A stretch of 64,000 bases of DNA, from positions 744,001-808,000 of the forward strand of contig OZ345358.1 of the NCBI GenBank assembly GCA_977006965.1, read 5' to 3'. Under the pieces are notes generated by a model that worked only from the letters and a program-made list of their open reading frames with translations, searched no databases and was not told the origin of the DNA. This DNA is from Phymatolithon calcareum. Lineage: Eukaryota > Rhodophyta > Florideophyceae > Hapalidiales. Below, in pieces: positions 1-12,504 of the stretch. The position numbers and the translations under genes were made by a program. How positions within the stretch are numbered: the first letter of the stretch is position 1; each line of letters opens with the position of its first letter.

Positions 1-290
1 TTCACCGCTTCCCATATCCCTGGCAAGAACAAGCAAGAAACGAAGATTCCGAACACGATGAAGCTCTCACAGTTTTCTCAAACTTAATGCACAAGCAACG
101 ACTTTCTGATATTCAAAAAGATATTTTGGAAATGGCAGTTGATACCGTCCAAAGAAAATGTCCGAAATCAAAATGAAAACGTAAGCGAAGGATTGTAGCG
201 CAACGAAAAGTCTCTCAGGTGCAATGATAAATTGACAAAGGGAGATTCAATAAAACAGAAATCCAATCCAATCCGATCCAGTACATAAAC
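1..290 (+). repeat. 3' end of an unknown dispersed element, copy 1
   Basis: This is the tail of an element also present at 58345-58600 (minus) and, as shorter pieces, at 55560-55625 and 63055-63155. It holds the end of a reading frame (3-176) followed by a shared 3' segment with the motif CTCAGGTGCAATGATAA, then AATAAAACAGAAATCC. The AATAAA suggests a polyadenylation signal near the end of a transcribed element. The left part lies outside the window. I cannot assign it to a known transposon class. Confidence 0.6.
3..176 (+). CDS. C-terminal end of an unknown repeat-encoded protein
   Basis: An open frame enters from the left edge and stops at TGA 174-176. The last 57 residues include the segments RFPYPWQEQARNEDSE and RLSDIQK, and end in KCPKSK. 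The same C-terminus is encoded on the minus strand at 58420-58590, with many silent or conservative changes, so the frame looks protein-coding and is not chance. It is hydrophilic, has no membrane segment, and belongs to no family I recognise. The start lies outside the window. Confidence 0.45.
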   Translation, partial: HRFPYPWQEQARNEDSEHDEALTVFSNLMHKQRLSDIQKDILEMAVDTVQRKCPKSK

Positions 291-3100
291 TGGCTCCAGT
301 GCACCCCTTCTTACTGTAACGATTCGGGACAGGTAGAAGAGTTGCATTGGAAGAGTTGTTTCAGTCTGGGAGTGCCTATCACAGCATGAATATTCATCCA
401 CTCTACAGACATCTTACAGTATTTTGACACGTTTATTAGATCGGCGGCTCGCACTCCAGCTTGTCAGCAATGATGACATAGTTTACGGACTTTACCCAAT
501 TTCGGTGACGAAAAGATTAAAAAGGGTTCGAAAGACGAAAAGTAGATGGATCGAACATGATGTAGCGGTACTTACAGTGAACCCCTCATGAGGAAAGGAC
601 CCTGAGGATTGGAATTTGTAGTCTTTCCGTTGACCTTAGAATTTACATCTTTTTTGGGCGATTGTGGGGCGGGAAAGGCACTCCGATTCAGTTGTGCAGG
701 TAATTGAGTTAGAACGGTTGCATTTAAATGGGGTGTACTGTAGTACAGTACGGGTGAGGTCTGAATTGTTGATGTAGTGTTGAAAAGTTCTGAAAGGATA
801 TTACTCGACATAGATATTTGACAGATTCCAAAACATTTCTGAAATTTTCGGTTTTGAGCGCATATGAGCTGAGTGGGCTCTACTAATAACAGTGTGTTTC
901 CTGCGCTATTCAATTTTGCATGCAGTGCATCACCATCGCGATGAAACAATGAGCCCAAAATTCCAGTCGGCACCTTTCTAACTTATCTACTGAACCGTCA
1001 AGTTTGTTTCTTGATTCTTGGTCTGGCTTTTTCTTTTCAATTTCTCTTTATCTTGTCTGCTCAACGTTTTAGTTCTTTTTCTTCATTTTTGTCAATCTTT
1101 TTTCATTTTCTTCAAGAATTTTTTTGAGCCGAATATTTTCATTGCTTGCTTCTTGATTCTTCATATATTTCTTTGACGGGGTAGGACCTACCTAGATTTC
1201 CGCCTGCCTAATCCCGTCTTGAACTTGTGCTCTAGATGATTCCTTGCCTCGGTGTGGATCTATTCTTCGGAAGCTCATCCTGCTAATTCGGACCGGGGTT
1301 TGCTCGAATGTTTCTGAAGGACTTATTGTATTTCCTCGAATCATCGATATCCATATCGTCGACGTCCTTCGCTAATGACTTTCTGACTTGTTTAGAAAAA
1401 TGTCTTTCTCACAAAAACTTTATTCCGGCTCTAGTTTCCGCACTGAAATTTTACAGATTTGACAAACGGCCTTATCGGGAAACACATCCCTAGCTATTCC
1501 AGCAATTTATGTCGTCTGCCTTTCCTTAGCGAAAGAGCCCAAAATTCAAAATCGATCACAGAGCCATGGCTTCATAGCGCATGTTTCAAATCGCCATCTT
1601 TTGCAGCCATCCTCGCCGTACCTCACGAACGATCACTGTGGAAAATCTTTTTGCAGAATTTGCAATCTAAGATTATATTAGAATTCAAAAAACTAATGTT
1701 AGAATCAAGATACTGCGCCGGAACACGAGCACTACAGTAAACTTCCCAGCAAGCCCAGGGTCTGAGGTTCGCTTAACTCTTCGCGAATCAATTCGTGAAT
1801 AAACGAATGAATTCTTCGCGGGTGTCGAATTCGCGTTCACAACAACCCCCTTAGCGAATATGCAGTAAATCATCTCTGATCATGCATTCAAAAATGGGCA
1901 GTTCTGCGAGCTTGCATACCAGAACTGTATTTACGGACTTGGGCGTGGAAGGCATTTGGGTATGCTGCCAAGACTTGGGGGTGGGGGAAGCTTTTGTTCC
2001 TGGATCACAATTCGTATGCGAAAAAGTTAGAGCAGGGGAAAAGACTCAGTATGAATTCTGATTTATCGAGAGACATGAGTCTTGAAGGAACATAGAGAGC
2101 CTGCAGAGATCTCTGACCGGAATTTAGTAAGGAGGGCTTACTGGTCCGATCTCGAGTGTATCCCCGTTCACGTCGCAACCCCTGCGCACCATCAGGTGTT
2201 TATAAGCTGCAAAATTTGACCATTTGAAGATTGACGACGGACGGGGTGGCGCCCGGCAAATTCTTAACTTCTCGGAGACAGTGAAAATTGAACATGTTCG
2301 AAGATGGAGATAACACATAACGTTGATAATTTTCGTACAAGTCGCAACTTCCCTATCCGAATCGTTTAGTCAAAGTTATAAAGGGAAGTGTTCTGGAAAT
2401 ATGCACTAGTAGCGACGCTTGGGGTCTGAGAGGCCTTTAACTTTTCTTCTACCCAAACGCCACAGCTTTTCATATGATTATAAATTTATGGAGTGGTTCA
2501 GTTCTCGCCGTAACAGTGCTATCAGTTCTTGTTCATCAATAGAAGAGATGTTGGAAATCCTTCTCTCGAGATCGTGAGTTGCGAGATGGATCTTCTTTTT
2601 ACCATTGAAGTCGACTGGCCCGTATCGCACTGGGCAATGAGTGATCGACCCGGACTCTAGTGATAACTGGAGGACGACGACGCTTACGAAGATAGGTGGG
2701 CATACGGACATAAGATCTGCTACTTGTTTACGTTGTTGGCTATTTATCCTGCGAGTGCCACATGTGTTAGTTCACAGCACTCGTTCTCGTCCCTTAGCGA
2801 ATGGGAATTGAAGGGGATCCTTTGGATGTGGCGCCGCTATTAAATCATCACCTGCTGACAATCGAAACAGTAACAAGCTGCTATTGGGAGAGTTTACTGA
2901 ACTCTTCGTGGGGACGCGCAAAGAGGAAGAATGTATATATCGAAATTCAAGGATGTGATAAGTACAAATTTGAGGGCTTATGAAAACCGGGGACGTGAGT
3001 TCCATACCGGAACGATTGAGTTTTTGTATTTGTAACAGGATGTCAAGCGCGCTGTACAATTGCGGTGCGATACTAATGATATATGGGTAGCCAATATTGC
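291..3100. other. No confident gene; scattered minus-strand coding relics
   Basis: I see no complete gene. On the minus strand at 1060-1190 a lysine/glutamate-rich, coiled-coil-like stretch ends in a stop, and an open frame without an ATG follows at 572-973. Another minus frame at 2478-2711 ends in a hydrophilic helix-like tail. These may be exons or relics of one decayed gene. The T-rich tract at 1010-1160 on the plus strand is simply the complement of the lysine-rich stretch. Confidence 0.3.
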
Positions 3101-4484
3101 GTGACAAATCAAACTCCTTACCAATATGATAACAAGCCGCAATACACAACGTGGCCGACGAACATTTATTGAAAAGGCGAGAGCTCTTCAGAGTGGCAAT
3201 ACAGACTCCAGAGATGACAGCTGCTCTGACGGTGACGATATTTATGACGAGAGAAGCGGAAAAAGCGAAATACTGGGGCGAAAGCATAAGGGGAATATGC
3301 GCAAAAAGAAAGATCTCAATAAGAGCTCCTCCAATGATTCCAGCAGTTCTGATAACTCATCCGACTCAGACGCCGACAAACGTGATCGATCGTCGCGAAA
3401 GAAGCAGATGAAGCTATAAAAGCGAAACATAGAGCAGTATTGGAAAAGACAAGGAAAGGAGCCGTACCACTTCAGCCTACTCTTATGGAAAAGGGTACCT
3501 ACGAGAGATTTTCATACTACTTCAGTCGCGCCACAACTCTCACCGATTTCGTGCGAACCGATGACCGATATGAGAAGAAACTATTGCAGCTGACGTATAT
3601 TTGCTCACCTTCGATCTCGATATGAAGAGGCGAGTAAAAGCGATACCGTGGAATATCTATGACATCGATTACAAAAGTCGAGCTGGTTGACTGTACCGGA
3701 AAGTGGAACTTGCTGCCCACATATTTGAGAATCGAAACGAGGAAGGTCTGGTGGTTAGCTGCGAATTACGTGCTGCAAGCCGTGCAGCGCGACTAGAACA
3801 TGAGCTTTTGAAGACCCTAGTCAAGAACCCCGACATATTAAAGAGGGGGTTCGCAAAAAATAGTAGCATAAAAATGAAAAGACTCGTTATCGATGAGCGA
3901 GGCGAGTTATGCCGTCTTCAGATCAGGGGAATTTATGTCAGAACACATGTAAAAAGGCCTCGCCATAGGTGACGAATACGCAAGGAAAATGCCATCTTGA
4001 CGGCCAAAGCGCAAGTAATATCCTGCATCAATGCCCTTGCCACGGGGAGTCGCCAGTTGGATGAACTCCTAATTTTTGATGCCAAACATCTTGCAGCCAT
4101 TCAATCTGAAATATGCTCTTTAGTGATTAATTCATGTGACCGGGCGTTCCGCCGGCAAATACTGTCACGTCTGGACTAATCGATGACAACGAGAGTTCCA
4201 ACGGAAAGCTCTACGTATGCAGCCTAGCGTTGTCAACCGAAAACCTGGATAGAGTCCTCAAAATTATTTCTACTTTCTGAATGAGTGGCGAGAACCGTCG
4301 AACTGCTCGACGCTTTACCGCGGGAGCTTATTATGAAATATGCGACACCTGAGAACGATTTAAAAGACCCAAAACCAACCAATGATGAGTTAAATTCAAT
4401 CCGAGGTTGTGTTGGCGTTGACCCCCGTGAGGAATACCGGGTCATCCTCGGACTATGGGAAAGGGAGTCATCTTTCTAAGCACC

Positions 4485-5150
4485 ACCATTTCATATATGC
4501 TGCACGCAAAAAGGACTTCCAGCGCTTAATCATTGATGCGCGGAAGAGAATGTGTTCTTTATCCGTTCTCCTGAGGCTGTTCTCCCGAACCTCGGGGACT
4601 TCGTTGACTTATACCTCGGACACGACAAAGATTTTCATTTTGTCGAAGCCACATGGACAACTTCTACCACCGAATCAAAATGCTGAAATGGATGTGCAAG
4701 TTTGTCGGGCTCCCTGTGGTGACAATCAAGGGAGTCAAATACTGGTAGATGGTGTGCGTGCTACCCATGGGCTCGTCGAATTAAGCGTTTTCAAGACAAG
4801 CAATCCATGAGAACGCCTTAAGTCAAATCCCTTGTCTAAAACCCGTCGACTTAATCCGATGATCCGGTCACCTCATTGTGAACAAAGCGAGAGACGGTGA
4901 GTGTAACGACGATTTTTTCTGCATGGGAACTGACTTAACCGAAGTCAGGGAACATATGGTTGCCGCTCGGGAGAAATTTGAGGAAACTGAATATCTGCCG
5001 GGAAAAGGAAAGGTGGAGCCACCACCAAAGGAATCAACAAATATTATTGCTATTGAGGTCGAAAAGACCGGTACTCTTTTACCAAGGGCAATCAAAATGG
5101 ATAAGCTCCTCTCCAATACCCACCAAATGGTGAGGGCCAAACTATAGTTA
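4485..5150 (+). pseudogene. Reverse transcriptase relic
   Basis: Visible across three frames are an early RT block (KKDFQRLIIDARKR, 4510-4550), a GVKYW...CVLPMGSS block near 4730-4790, and the palm block CNDDFFCMGTDLTEVREHM at about 4905-4965. The last is followed by a FLG-like strand in which NIIAIEVEKTGTL takes the usual place. The catalytic aspartate pair is kept (NDDF). At least two frameshifts and several stops break the gene. RT copies RNA to DNA; this copy can no longer do so. Confidence 0.55.
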
Positions 5151-5344
5151 CTTGGCATCCTGTCTATCGTTTTGGGGAAATAGGTGTGGTTCCTCCTCCT
5201 ACGTCAGCCAATGTTGTCGAACCTAGAAGAATGTAAGGCAATGCTGCAAGATGATACTTACTGCCAATTCCAAGCTATGTAGCCGGATGGGAACTATGGA
5301 CTCTTTCAAATCTTTAACCCTTCATAAATGGCAATATCAAATGC

Positions 5345-5720
5345 AAAATTTCCGAGAAAGTCCTTTGCATTGACGCAAGTAATCTTGGAGCAGGGAATGT
5401 TTACACCGAAGCAAGGGAGGACGAGTACCTATTACTACTTCCTGGTGAGCTAATGGGTGAGTGGCAGAGGCGAGAAACATAGAAAGTCGCAATCAAGCAT
5501 CGATGGACCACTAGCGCACATATTAACATTTACGCAACAAATTGAGTTTTGGAAAAAGATTCGTAATTAGAGTGGACAATCAGGCGCTAATTGGGGCGCT
5601 CCAGAAAGGAATATCGAGCCTTGTACTCTATCGCATTTGGCATCTCTTATGTTGGCCGGATACTGACACCTAAAGTGCATATACATCAGAAGCGAGTGTA
5701 ATCTCGCTGATGGACCATCA
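5345..5720 (+). pseudogene. RNase H relic of the retroelement
   Basis: Just downstream of the RT relic, one frame reads CIDASNLGAGNVYTEARED, which fits the first beta strand and catalytic aspartate of a retroelement RNase H. A second frame reads VDNQALIGALQKG, the second catalytic aspartate region. A third shows IRSECNLADGPSR, the usual C-terminal motif. The blocks are in the right order and spacing but in different frames. This supports one decayed pol gene from about 4485 to 5720. Confidence 0.5.
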
Positions 5721-6789
5721 CGGACGGTATGAGCTAATAGATCTTCGAGTCTACAAGAGCATCGATAACCAGTACGTCCCTGGCATGGAATCCATCATCA
5801 AATACTTAGAGGGAAAAGGCTGTGGGTCACTTATCTATTTATCAAAAACCGAGACAGTACTTATTGGACTTCATGTGTCATCCGTATCATACTCGGAACA
5901 AGCAGGGACGACAATTAGTCTTCAGTGTAATGCTAGCTGTTGAGCTGTACTTCCCTACCTTGCGCGGAAATATGCATAACCTCTGTGCTTCTCTTGAGGG
6001 GCGGGCAAAACATGTTCCAGTGAAGGCTCGTACAGTCATATCTGAAGAATTGGCAAATTACATCGCCTAAGAGCTCTTAAAACAAGGCCGTACAGACATG
6101 GCCTCGGAAATATTGGTCGCATTGATTTCTATTTACGATCTGCAGATGCCGACCGCGAGGCTTCAAGAATTAATCATCCTCGATCTTTCCCAGGGACGCA
6201 ACCAAAGTTACTATGGGGTATTGACACTAGGAAAAACAAAACCTGGAACCTACCAATCATTGCTCATTCGTAGACTGCTAATTCTCGAGCTACATCAACA
6301 ACAACAAGTCATTTGATCGAAGAATGGAACATAAATGGACAATTAGCTGTTCTGATTCTCAATGGCAACACTAATAAAATGAATGACCCCGATTTCGGAA
6401 AAATTCAATATTGATGTTGGACATACTGAACTACATGGAATTCTTTACGGAGAGGCACCTACGGATGAGATTCACAGTCGATCAGGTTCAACAAAACATG
6501 GAAAACATTTCTCCTCAACTTCGACTTCGTTTCGGACGGCTATTAGCGCAATGATATAATCTTTTAAAAGTTCGCCACCACCAGAGTAAAGGGGTGGCTG
6601 AGCCGACTCACCAAGGCCGAACCGAAACCAACATGAAAGTATTCGCTATGAGAGCTCTCATACTCAATGGAACCCGATGCTTGTTGGATCCTGCTCCAGA
6701 ATGCTGAGATTTGGCAGATGCCAAAAAGCCGAACGATGGCCTAACGGCAGTACTAGCATTCCAGAACAAAAGCGGAGCGGCGCGAATTC

Positions 6790-9510
6790 ATGAATTATAG
6801 CGCGTTGTTTCAGAGCACATGGGAAGGTTTAGAGCATTTGTAAAATGCAAGATTCTGATGTTTACAGGCTTGAAGACAGTGGTATAACTAATCAAGAGAG
6901 GGATTTCTTTGCAAAACTCCATGTAATTGACTTGCATGCAATCAAAACTATAGACAGACCTAATGTCCATCGACTTCTCAAGCTCTATTAGACGACCATG
7001 CCGATGGTTGGACATTTTTCCCGTATAGGTGTGCTTGTTCTCTAAAAAGCTCACCAAGAAGTCATGACAGGACGCACACTTTCATGCAAAAAAGACCGCA
7101 ACTGTTAACGACTGACTTGGTGGACTTATCGTGCTTTGTCCAGGTGCTCTTCTCGGTCTCTGTTGTTCGCCGGCCGTGAATCCATCGTTTACATAAAAGA
7201 AGAACTTACTACCCATCATGTTCAGCAAGCTCGAGATGCTTCGGGACCTGATTTCTGCTTTCCCAATGAGCTTTCCGCACACTCTCGTGCCTTCATGTCT
7301 CCGAAATGGAACGCAGGTTGCATTTTTTCATGGGATCTCAGAGAAGAGCTGGAAAATGAGCACAATGGCGTAAATATATCGAATGACGCGAGATGTAACG
7401 CGATAAGAGCTCTAAAGCAGGCTTTCAATTTTAGCATGCAGCTTCTATTTGTAAGTTTTGGCAACAGTCTACAGTATATTTATGAAAGCGGTCTGCACGT
7501 ACATTCATTCGCTTCAAGAGATGTGCAATCCGACGGACAAGCTGCTCAACTACCCATTCCTGATTCAACCAAACTACAAGAATACGAGTCAACAGCTTTG
7601 GCATAATAGTTCGCATGCATATTATTGTATTGACGTTCTTTTTACAATGAAATCTGACTCGCGATCCTCTGTTCCATGTGCCGACTTTCGACCTTACACC
7701 AAACTTCCACAGGTACCATCTTAATATGAATTTTGTGAGCACTACGACAAGTAATGCGTCGATGGTTTGCTGGCTTTCGAAATAACAGGCAAAAATGCGC
7801 AAGGTAGCAGAAATGCATGACTGAAGCCCTACTAGGTGCTGTCAAAGTAGAACGAGAAAAGTCATACTCATCTCCTAGACTCTTGAATGCCGCGTAGTTT
7901 GCATAAGGTCGCGCAAAAAGGGGATATCCTCATCGACAAGGGTTGCCTGGCTGTCCCGACATTTCGTGCACTAAACTGCCACACTTTCAAGAAGCGAAAA
8001 ACAAAAAATTTAGGCCATGCACGCTCCATGTGCCCGCGCTATGCCTTGTTTCCCTGTCTCGAAAGCTAAGAGGTCACATCAAACACCCTAGGGGGTGCTC
8101 GCATCGAAAAATTGACTGGATTATAAAACGACTCGTGATGCTATGGAAAGCATCGCAGGTCTCCATACTCCCTAGGAGAACTCAAGATGAACTAGCGGCT
8201 TTTGATGACCTAAATAGTGGCTCACAATAAAGGAAATGGTAGACAAAAGGCATGTAAGTAGACCAAGGGGACGGACTTCAGGATCATCAAATGGCCGACA
8301 AGAAGAATCTTGCACGCCATTTTCACATCTCTAGAATGTGTCGCCACTTGAGCGCCACCTATTGTCCGCCATTTTCTAGGACTCTATTTTTGGCACAATA
8401 GTATTGTTCTCCCATGAGTGCCTACTGTTAGCTATGGAATACGACAGAAAATATTTGAGTGTCTCTTGTCAGATTTCTATTAATGTCTGATTGATCTAGT
8501 TCGCCGTACTAAACAAGGTGATTAATTGCACAAAGCTATGCATATTAATCGTGCACACTTGGCCCACCGAATCTCTCCGCCAGTGGCGAGCTAGTAGCTT
8601 TCCGCTTCTGATGTCACTCGTTCGTCTTCTGTTATTTCCTCTTGGACAGATTGTGCCTGCGTTTTTGCACCTTTTGTATTGTTCTTTCGTCCTGTGCCAT
8701 CATCATTTTGATTTTATGTTTCTTTTTTTGTTCAGCGTGGGTCTTTAAATTTTTCAGGTTTTGAATGATGGCCTTACGAGCACGCCAAAAATCATCCATT
8801 TTCGACAAAAAGTTGTGGATTTAGTCTAGTACACTCTCCATATTGTGCATGAATGAATTCAACTCTGCAGAAGATGTGTGATTCTTCATGTACCTCTGAG
8901 ATCGCCTTGCAAATAGTTTGCGAATCTTCGGATTTGTGTAGAATATGTGCTCAATGCTCTGATAGACAGAATACGGAACTGTATTGGAGATTACGTTTTC
9001 CTCTCAAGGTAATGATCCCTACTTTGCAACCCGTAGAGCGATGCATTGTGTACGTCAATAGTCTTAAAAGGGCGGCATCCAATGCTTATAGATCCGAGTA
9101 AGTCTGCATATATGCGTGGCATAGAGTTCGGTAAGCCTTTTTTTCTTTCGCCCACCACCATTTTGGTGGTTCAGCTTCAGGCGTCAGAGAAATGTGCTGA
9201 GTTTGGAAAGAAAATCTTGATATTAGTGCAGACATTCTTTCGTTTATAAACCGAAATGCAGCGGGCGCCGCAGCTCTTTTTCGCTCTCTTGTTCTCACAA
9301 TCATAAAATTATTTTACACATATGGACGCAGCATTTACCCCGGCGGAAAATTACAGGAGGCCCAAGAGACCCGGCGACATCGTTCGGAAAGAACTCATTT
9401 CCTTACGTCTGCAGCATCATATCGTTGGTCGTTGCTTTATATGATCTAGTCTTGGGAAGGTGCTCTTACCGGCCCTTGATCGAACAGAAAAAGTGCTAAC
9501 CACCTTCCAC
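6790..9510. other. No recognisable gene
   Basis: Open frames of up to 156 codons (7136-7606 plus) occur here, but none has a recognisable domain, and the sequence is AT-rich with stops in all frames. I see no terminal repeats. It may be old transposon debris. Confidence 0.3.
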
Positions 9511-9517
9511 TCAGTTT

Positions 9518-9829
9518 TTACAAGCTTTCAAGGTCCAAAATCATTCCACGACTCCACTTGAGTGTTGTTCTTTGCAATAATAAAGACAAGAAGAGGCACA
9601 AAGCGACTTCACATGGCATTAGTACTTTTGGAACTCTGTCGGTGAATCTGGAATCAATGTGTGTGCATTTATGCAGTCCAATGCTTACCGTCTGTTGGTC
9701 TTCAACGTTCTGCACTCCGATTTCGGCCTTCATAAACTCGACAATGTCAGAGCTGGGCTCTGACAGAACCACAGTCGTCCAGTCAACCATCGAATGGATG
9801 CCGGCAATGGCACTCGCAAAGTGACACAT
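9518..9829 (-). pseudogene. Possible HAD/PHOSPHO-like phosphatase fragment
   Basis: The minus-strand frame begins near 9829 and reads DWTTVVLSEPSSDIVEFMKA early on. This resembles the motif II region of PHOSPHO-type haloacid dehalogenase phosphatases, in which a hydrophobic strand leads into SDxN, but here the Asp and Asn are replaced. A GTAAGC that could be a 5' splice site follows shortly after (minus strand, near 9690). No motif I (DxD) is seen in this frame. Family placement is an inference from one motif only; it may be a chance resemblance. Confidence 0.25.
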
Positions 9830-10989
9830 TCCTCATTATGTTAAGACGGACGTGCTTTGAGACCTGCATTTTAAGGACCGTAATACGCAATGAAACGTAG
9901 ACGGTAAGAATTTATAGGCCCGCTGTGGTGTACTCCCAGCGAAATGTATATCTCTGAAGTTTGAAAATCTGCCGTTTTGCTTTTGTCTGCTGTCGAATTA
10001 TTACGACAACACGGCGCGAGGATTGTGCATCCGTTCTTTCTGAGCTCGTTCGGTCGCGCGCCGCTCTGATTCGAGGTCTACTCTACAGCTTGTATCGTGT
10101 ATGCGGAGATGATATTTGACATCCGTTTCCGGCTCACTTATGCCTCCGACGGAATCAACTTCCATTTTGTATTCCCACTTGACTCTACCGGGGGATGCAG
10201 TCATCGATCGCACGATTGCGCCCTTTGTAAGGCGTCTGTGTGTCTTGTGTCACATATTGCTAGAGTAATTGATGTCGCTGAAACGAGCAAGGTGTTCGGA
10301 CGAAGAGCACTCGGACTAATTAGGTGCTCTACATTTCCAGTGACATCACAGTAGTTCCAGATTTCGCGCATTGCTGGCTGCGTCGCGCGTCTGGGACTAG
10401 CATGCGTCGCATGCGATCGAGGATATTAAGGGCTCGTTTCGAACAGACCAGTATACATGCCGAGCTCGGATTGCGGCAGATAGAGTGAGGCGAGCAGGAG
10501 TTTCCGACTAATTTCATCCTACGTTCTCCAGAGGCAATTGTGAACCTTTTTTGCGAGTGCAACTTCAATTTCCGCCGCGCGTCGGAGAGAAAGTGTTCCA
10601 GTCGTACTGTCGTGATTGCTCTTGGCTGATCGAGTCAACCGCCGGATGAAAAGTCACATGATCATTTGAACCTCCACTTCAACTTTTTTCGTCAAATGGA
10701 CTTGGATTATAGGTTCGGTAGAACGTACTACAACGCATTAATCCGCTCGCAAGAATTTTACCTGACTTTACACTACCGCCGGATTCTGAAATTTTCACCC
10801 CATGTGTGCTCAAGATGTATTATAGAAAAGTTGTTAAATACCGCGAACATTCTTTCACGAACTTCGAACGGTTCAGTTATTTCCTCGGACATGGCGGAAT
10901 CCGTGCAACAGCAAAAACATCCACACTACAACCATCTTGTCCCTACTAACGACCAATCGTCAAGTGCATGGTACCTCTTTGATGCGAGT

Positions 10990-11216
10990 CGGGAAGTAGT
11001 TATGTTCGAGCGGCCGCACAGTGCATTCGATCTAAAAGACGTGTGTAAACAATGTATCAATACAAAGAAATATATCGATGTCGAGATTTTTATTGCGGCA
11101 CTCTGTACCTCAAGAACAGGTACGTCAACCAGTTTCACAAGGAGAAATACGACTCGATACTGTACGTCGGCGACGACAATCTCTACAAGATAAGCATTTC
11201 CGAGTTACCGGCCTGA
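10990..11216 (+). pseudogene. Possible PHOSPHO-like phosphatase C-terminal fragment
   Basis: One plus frame ends with KDVCKQCINTKKY. About 11073, after a frame change, a second frame continues to TGA 11214-11216 and reads FYCGTLYLKNRYVNQF followed by KYDSILYVGDDN. In PHOSPHO-type HAD phosphatases a CxxC...CK segment followed by YxGDGxND forms the C-terminal catalytic region, and the order and spacing match here. The last catalytic motif is altered (GDDN, not GDGxND). It appears frameshifted and without a complete upstream part. It could be related to the opposite-strand fragment at 9518-9829. Confidence 0.3.
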
Positions 11217-11219
11217 ACC

Positions 11220-12490
11220 AAATGCCTAAGATTCTTTTCACGTTTCGATCAAATGCTGGTCGAGCAACGCCTTCGGAAGCCAATTATGTCCCTGGAGTCT
11301 TCCATTTCTGCACTCTATTCTGATCTTTTGAACGTGCAATTGGGCTGGTGCAGTTGCGGTCATTTTCGTGTCGCCTAATGTCACAATTTAATTCTTGGTC
11401 TTGTAGCCAAAATTTCCATTTTAGCAGTACATTGCACACGGTATACAACACTGGAAAACCACGTCCAAAATTTCTTCCCAACTATGATTGCGTCATGAAG
11501 GCTTTTTTTGCTTATTTTTTGGCGACTGTATATTCACCGTTTGCTCATAGAACGAAGGTCTTCAGTAGAAACATGTTCGGCATTGTGTACGCTTTTTCAT
11601 TTCGGACTGTACACCAAAGATGTGCCCTGGATTGTCGATTTTCATCAGAAGGCATGCAAAATGCCAGCAAATATGGCGAACACTTGAGAGTCGGGAAATC
11701 CCGACTAGTTCTATGCACAGTACGTGCAATTGGATCACGATAAAGACAAAACGTTCAAAATGTCCCTCACTAAGCACAAACTTCAACTGATTTGCAGGCC
11801 ATCTGCCGAATTTCATGCAGATGGCGTACAGAAGGCTCCTCGTTTCGAATTCCAGCAATACGTCATTGACAAGCAATTTTAATATGCCAGTGAATGGTTT
11901 TATCGTATACTTTGAGTTCTTCTATGGACACTATTGTGGGTTTCAGATAAGAGAAATGTCTACTTGGGCTTTGTCCCAACATATTGAGATCTGTGTCATT
12001 ACACTAATAAAAGGGTCAAAAATAAGATAATTGTGCTGACATGGATCACCCAGTCCGACTATCAGGTGAAGTAATGTCTCAGGATATAGAAATGAATGTC
12101 ATACGAAAGGTCTTCAAAAACAATTACTGTATCTGTGGACGGCTGATTTTTCCATCATCTCTTATTCTTGGTCCTCCAGTAGACGTAGCACAATAATTCT
12201 GGGGGGTGCTTATGTGGTTTCGAATCAATATCCAATCGGGAGATGACTCGGAATCACAGCCACGTCCAGTTCTTATTTTCGGGAAAAATTAATTCGCCGT
12301 TTAAGGACGTGGCCTTTCGCAAACCTTGGGTCGTTCAACCCGTGCGAGGAGCTCAAGAAACGTGAAAGGATCAACAAAAGACGTCGGTGATGAGACCGTG
12401 CGAGACGGTACTGACTATCAACCACAGCTTTGGGCGAATAACCCGTGCGAGGATAAGTTGCGATGAACACGGGAAAAGAATTCTTGATAC
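11220..12490. other. No recognisable gene
   Basis: Only short frames are present. A pyrimidine-rich AG at about 11801 precedes an open stretch that continues to 12030, but no homology is visible. The motif CCCGTGCGAGGA recurs at about 12340 and 12440 without clear structure. Confidence 0.3.
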
Positions 12491-12504
12491 CACCTTGCGG
12501 TTTA

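Larger units (their letters stand above)
3126..6760 (+). mobile_element. Decayed RT/RNase H retroelement, possibly DIRS-like
   Basis: The plus strand carries a series of frameshifted coding blocks in retroelement order. A Ser/Asp/Lys-rich region at 3126-3419 may be gag. A reverse transcriptase relic spans about 4485-5150 and an RNase H relic about 5345-5720. Further weak blocks reach about 6760. No long terminal repeats were found by eye. The RT style (a PMG-S box, then a DDFFCMGTD segment) and an RNase H ending in a NLADGPSR-like motif recall DIRS/Ngaro or gypsy-like elements. No tyrosine recombinase signature could be confirmed. Many stops and shifts show it is dead. Confidence 0.5.

Noticed and set aside
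2772-3287. 171-codon minus frame
   Set aside because: It overlaps the gag-like start of the plus-strand retroelement and shows no domain or start context.
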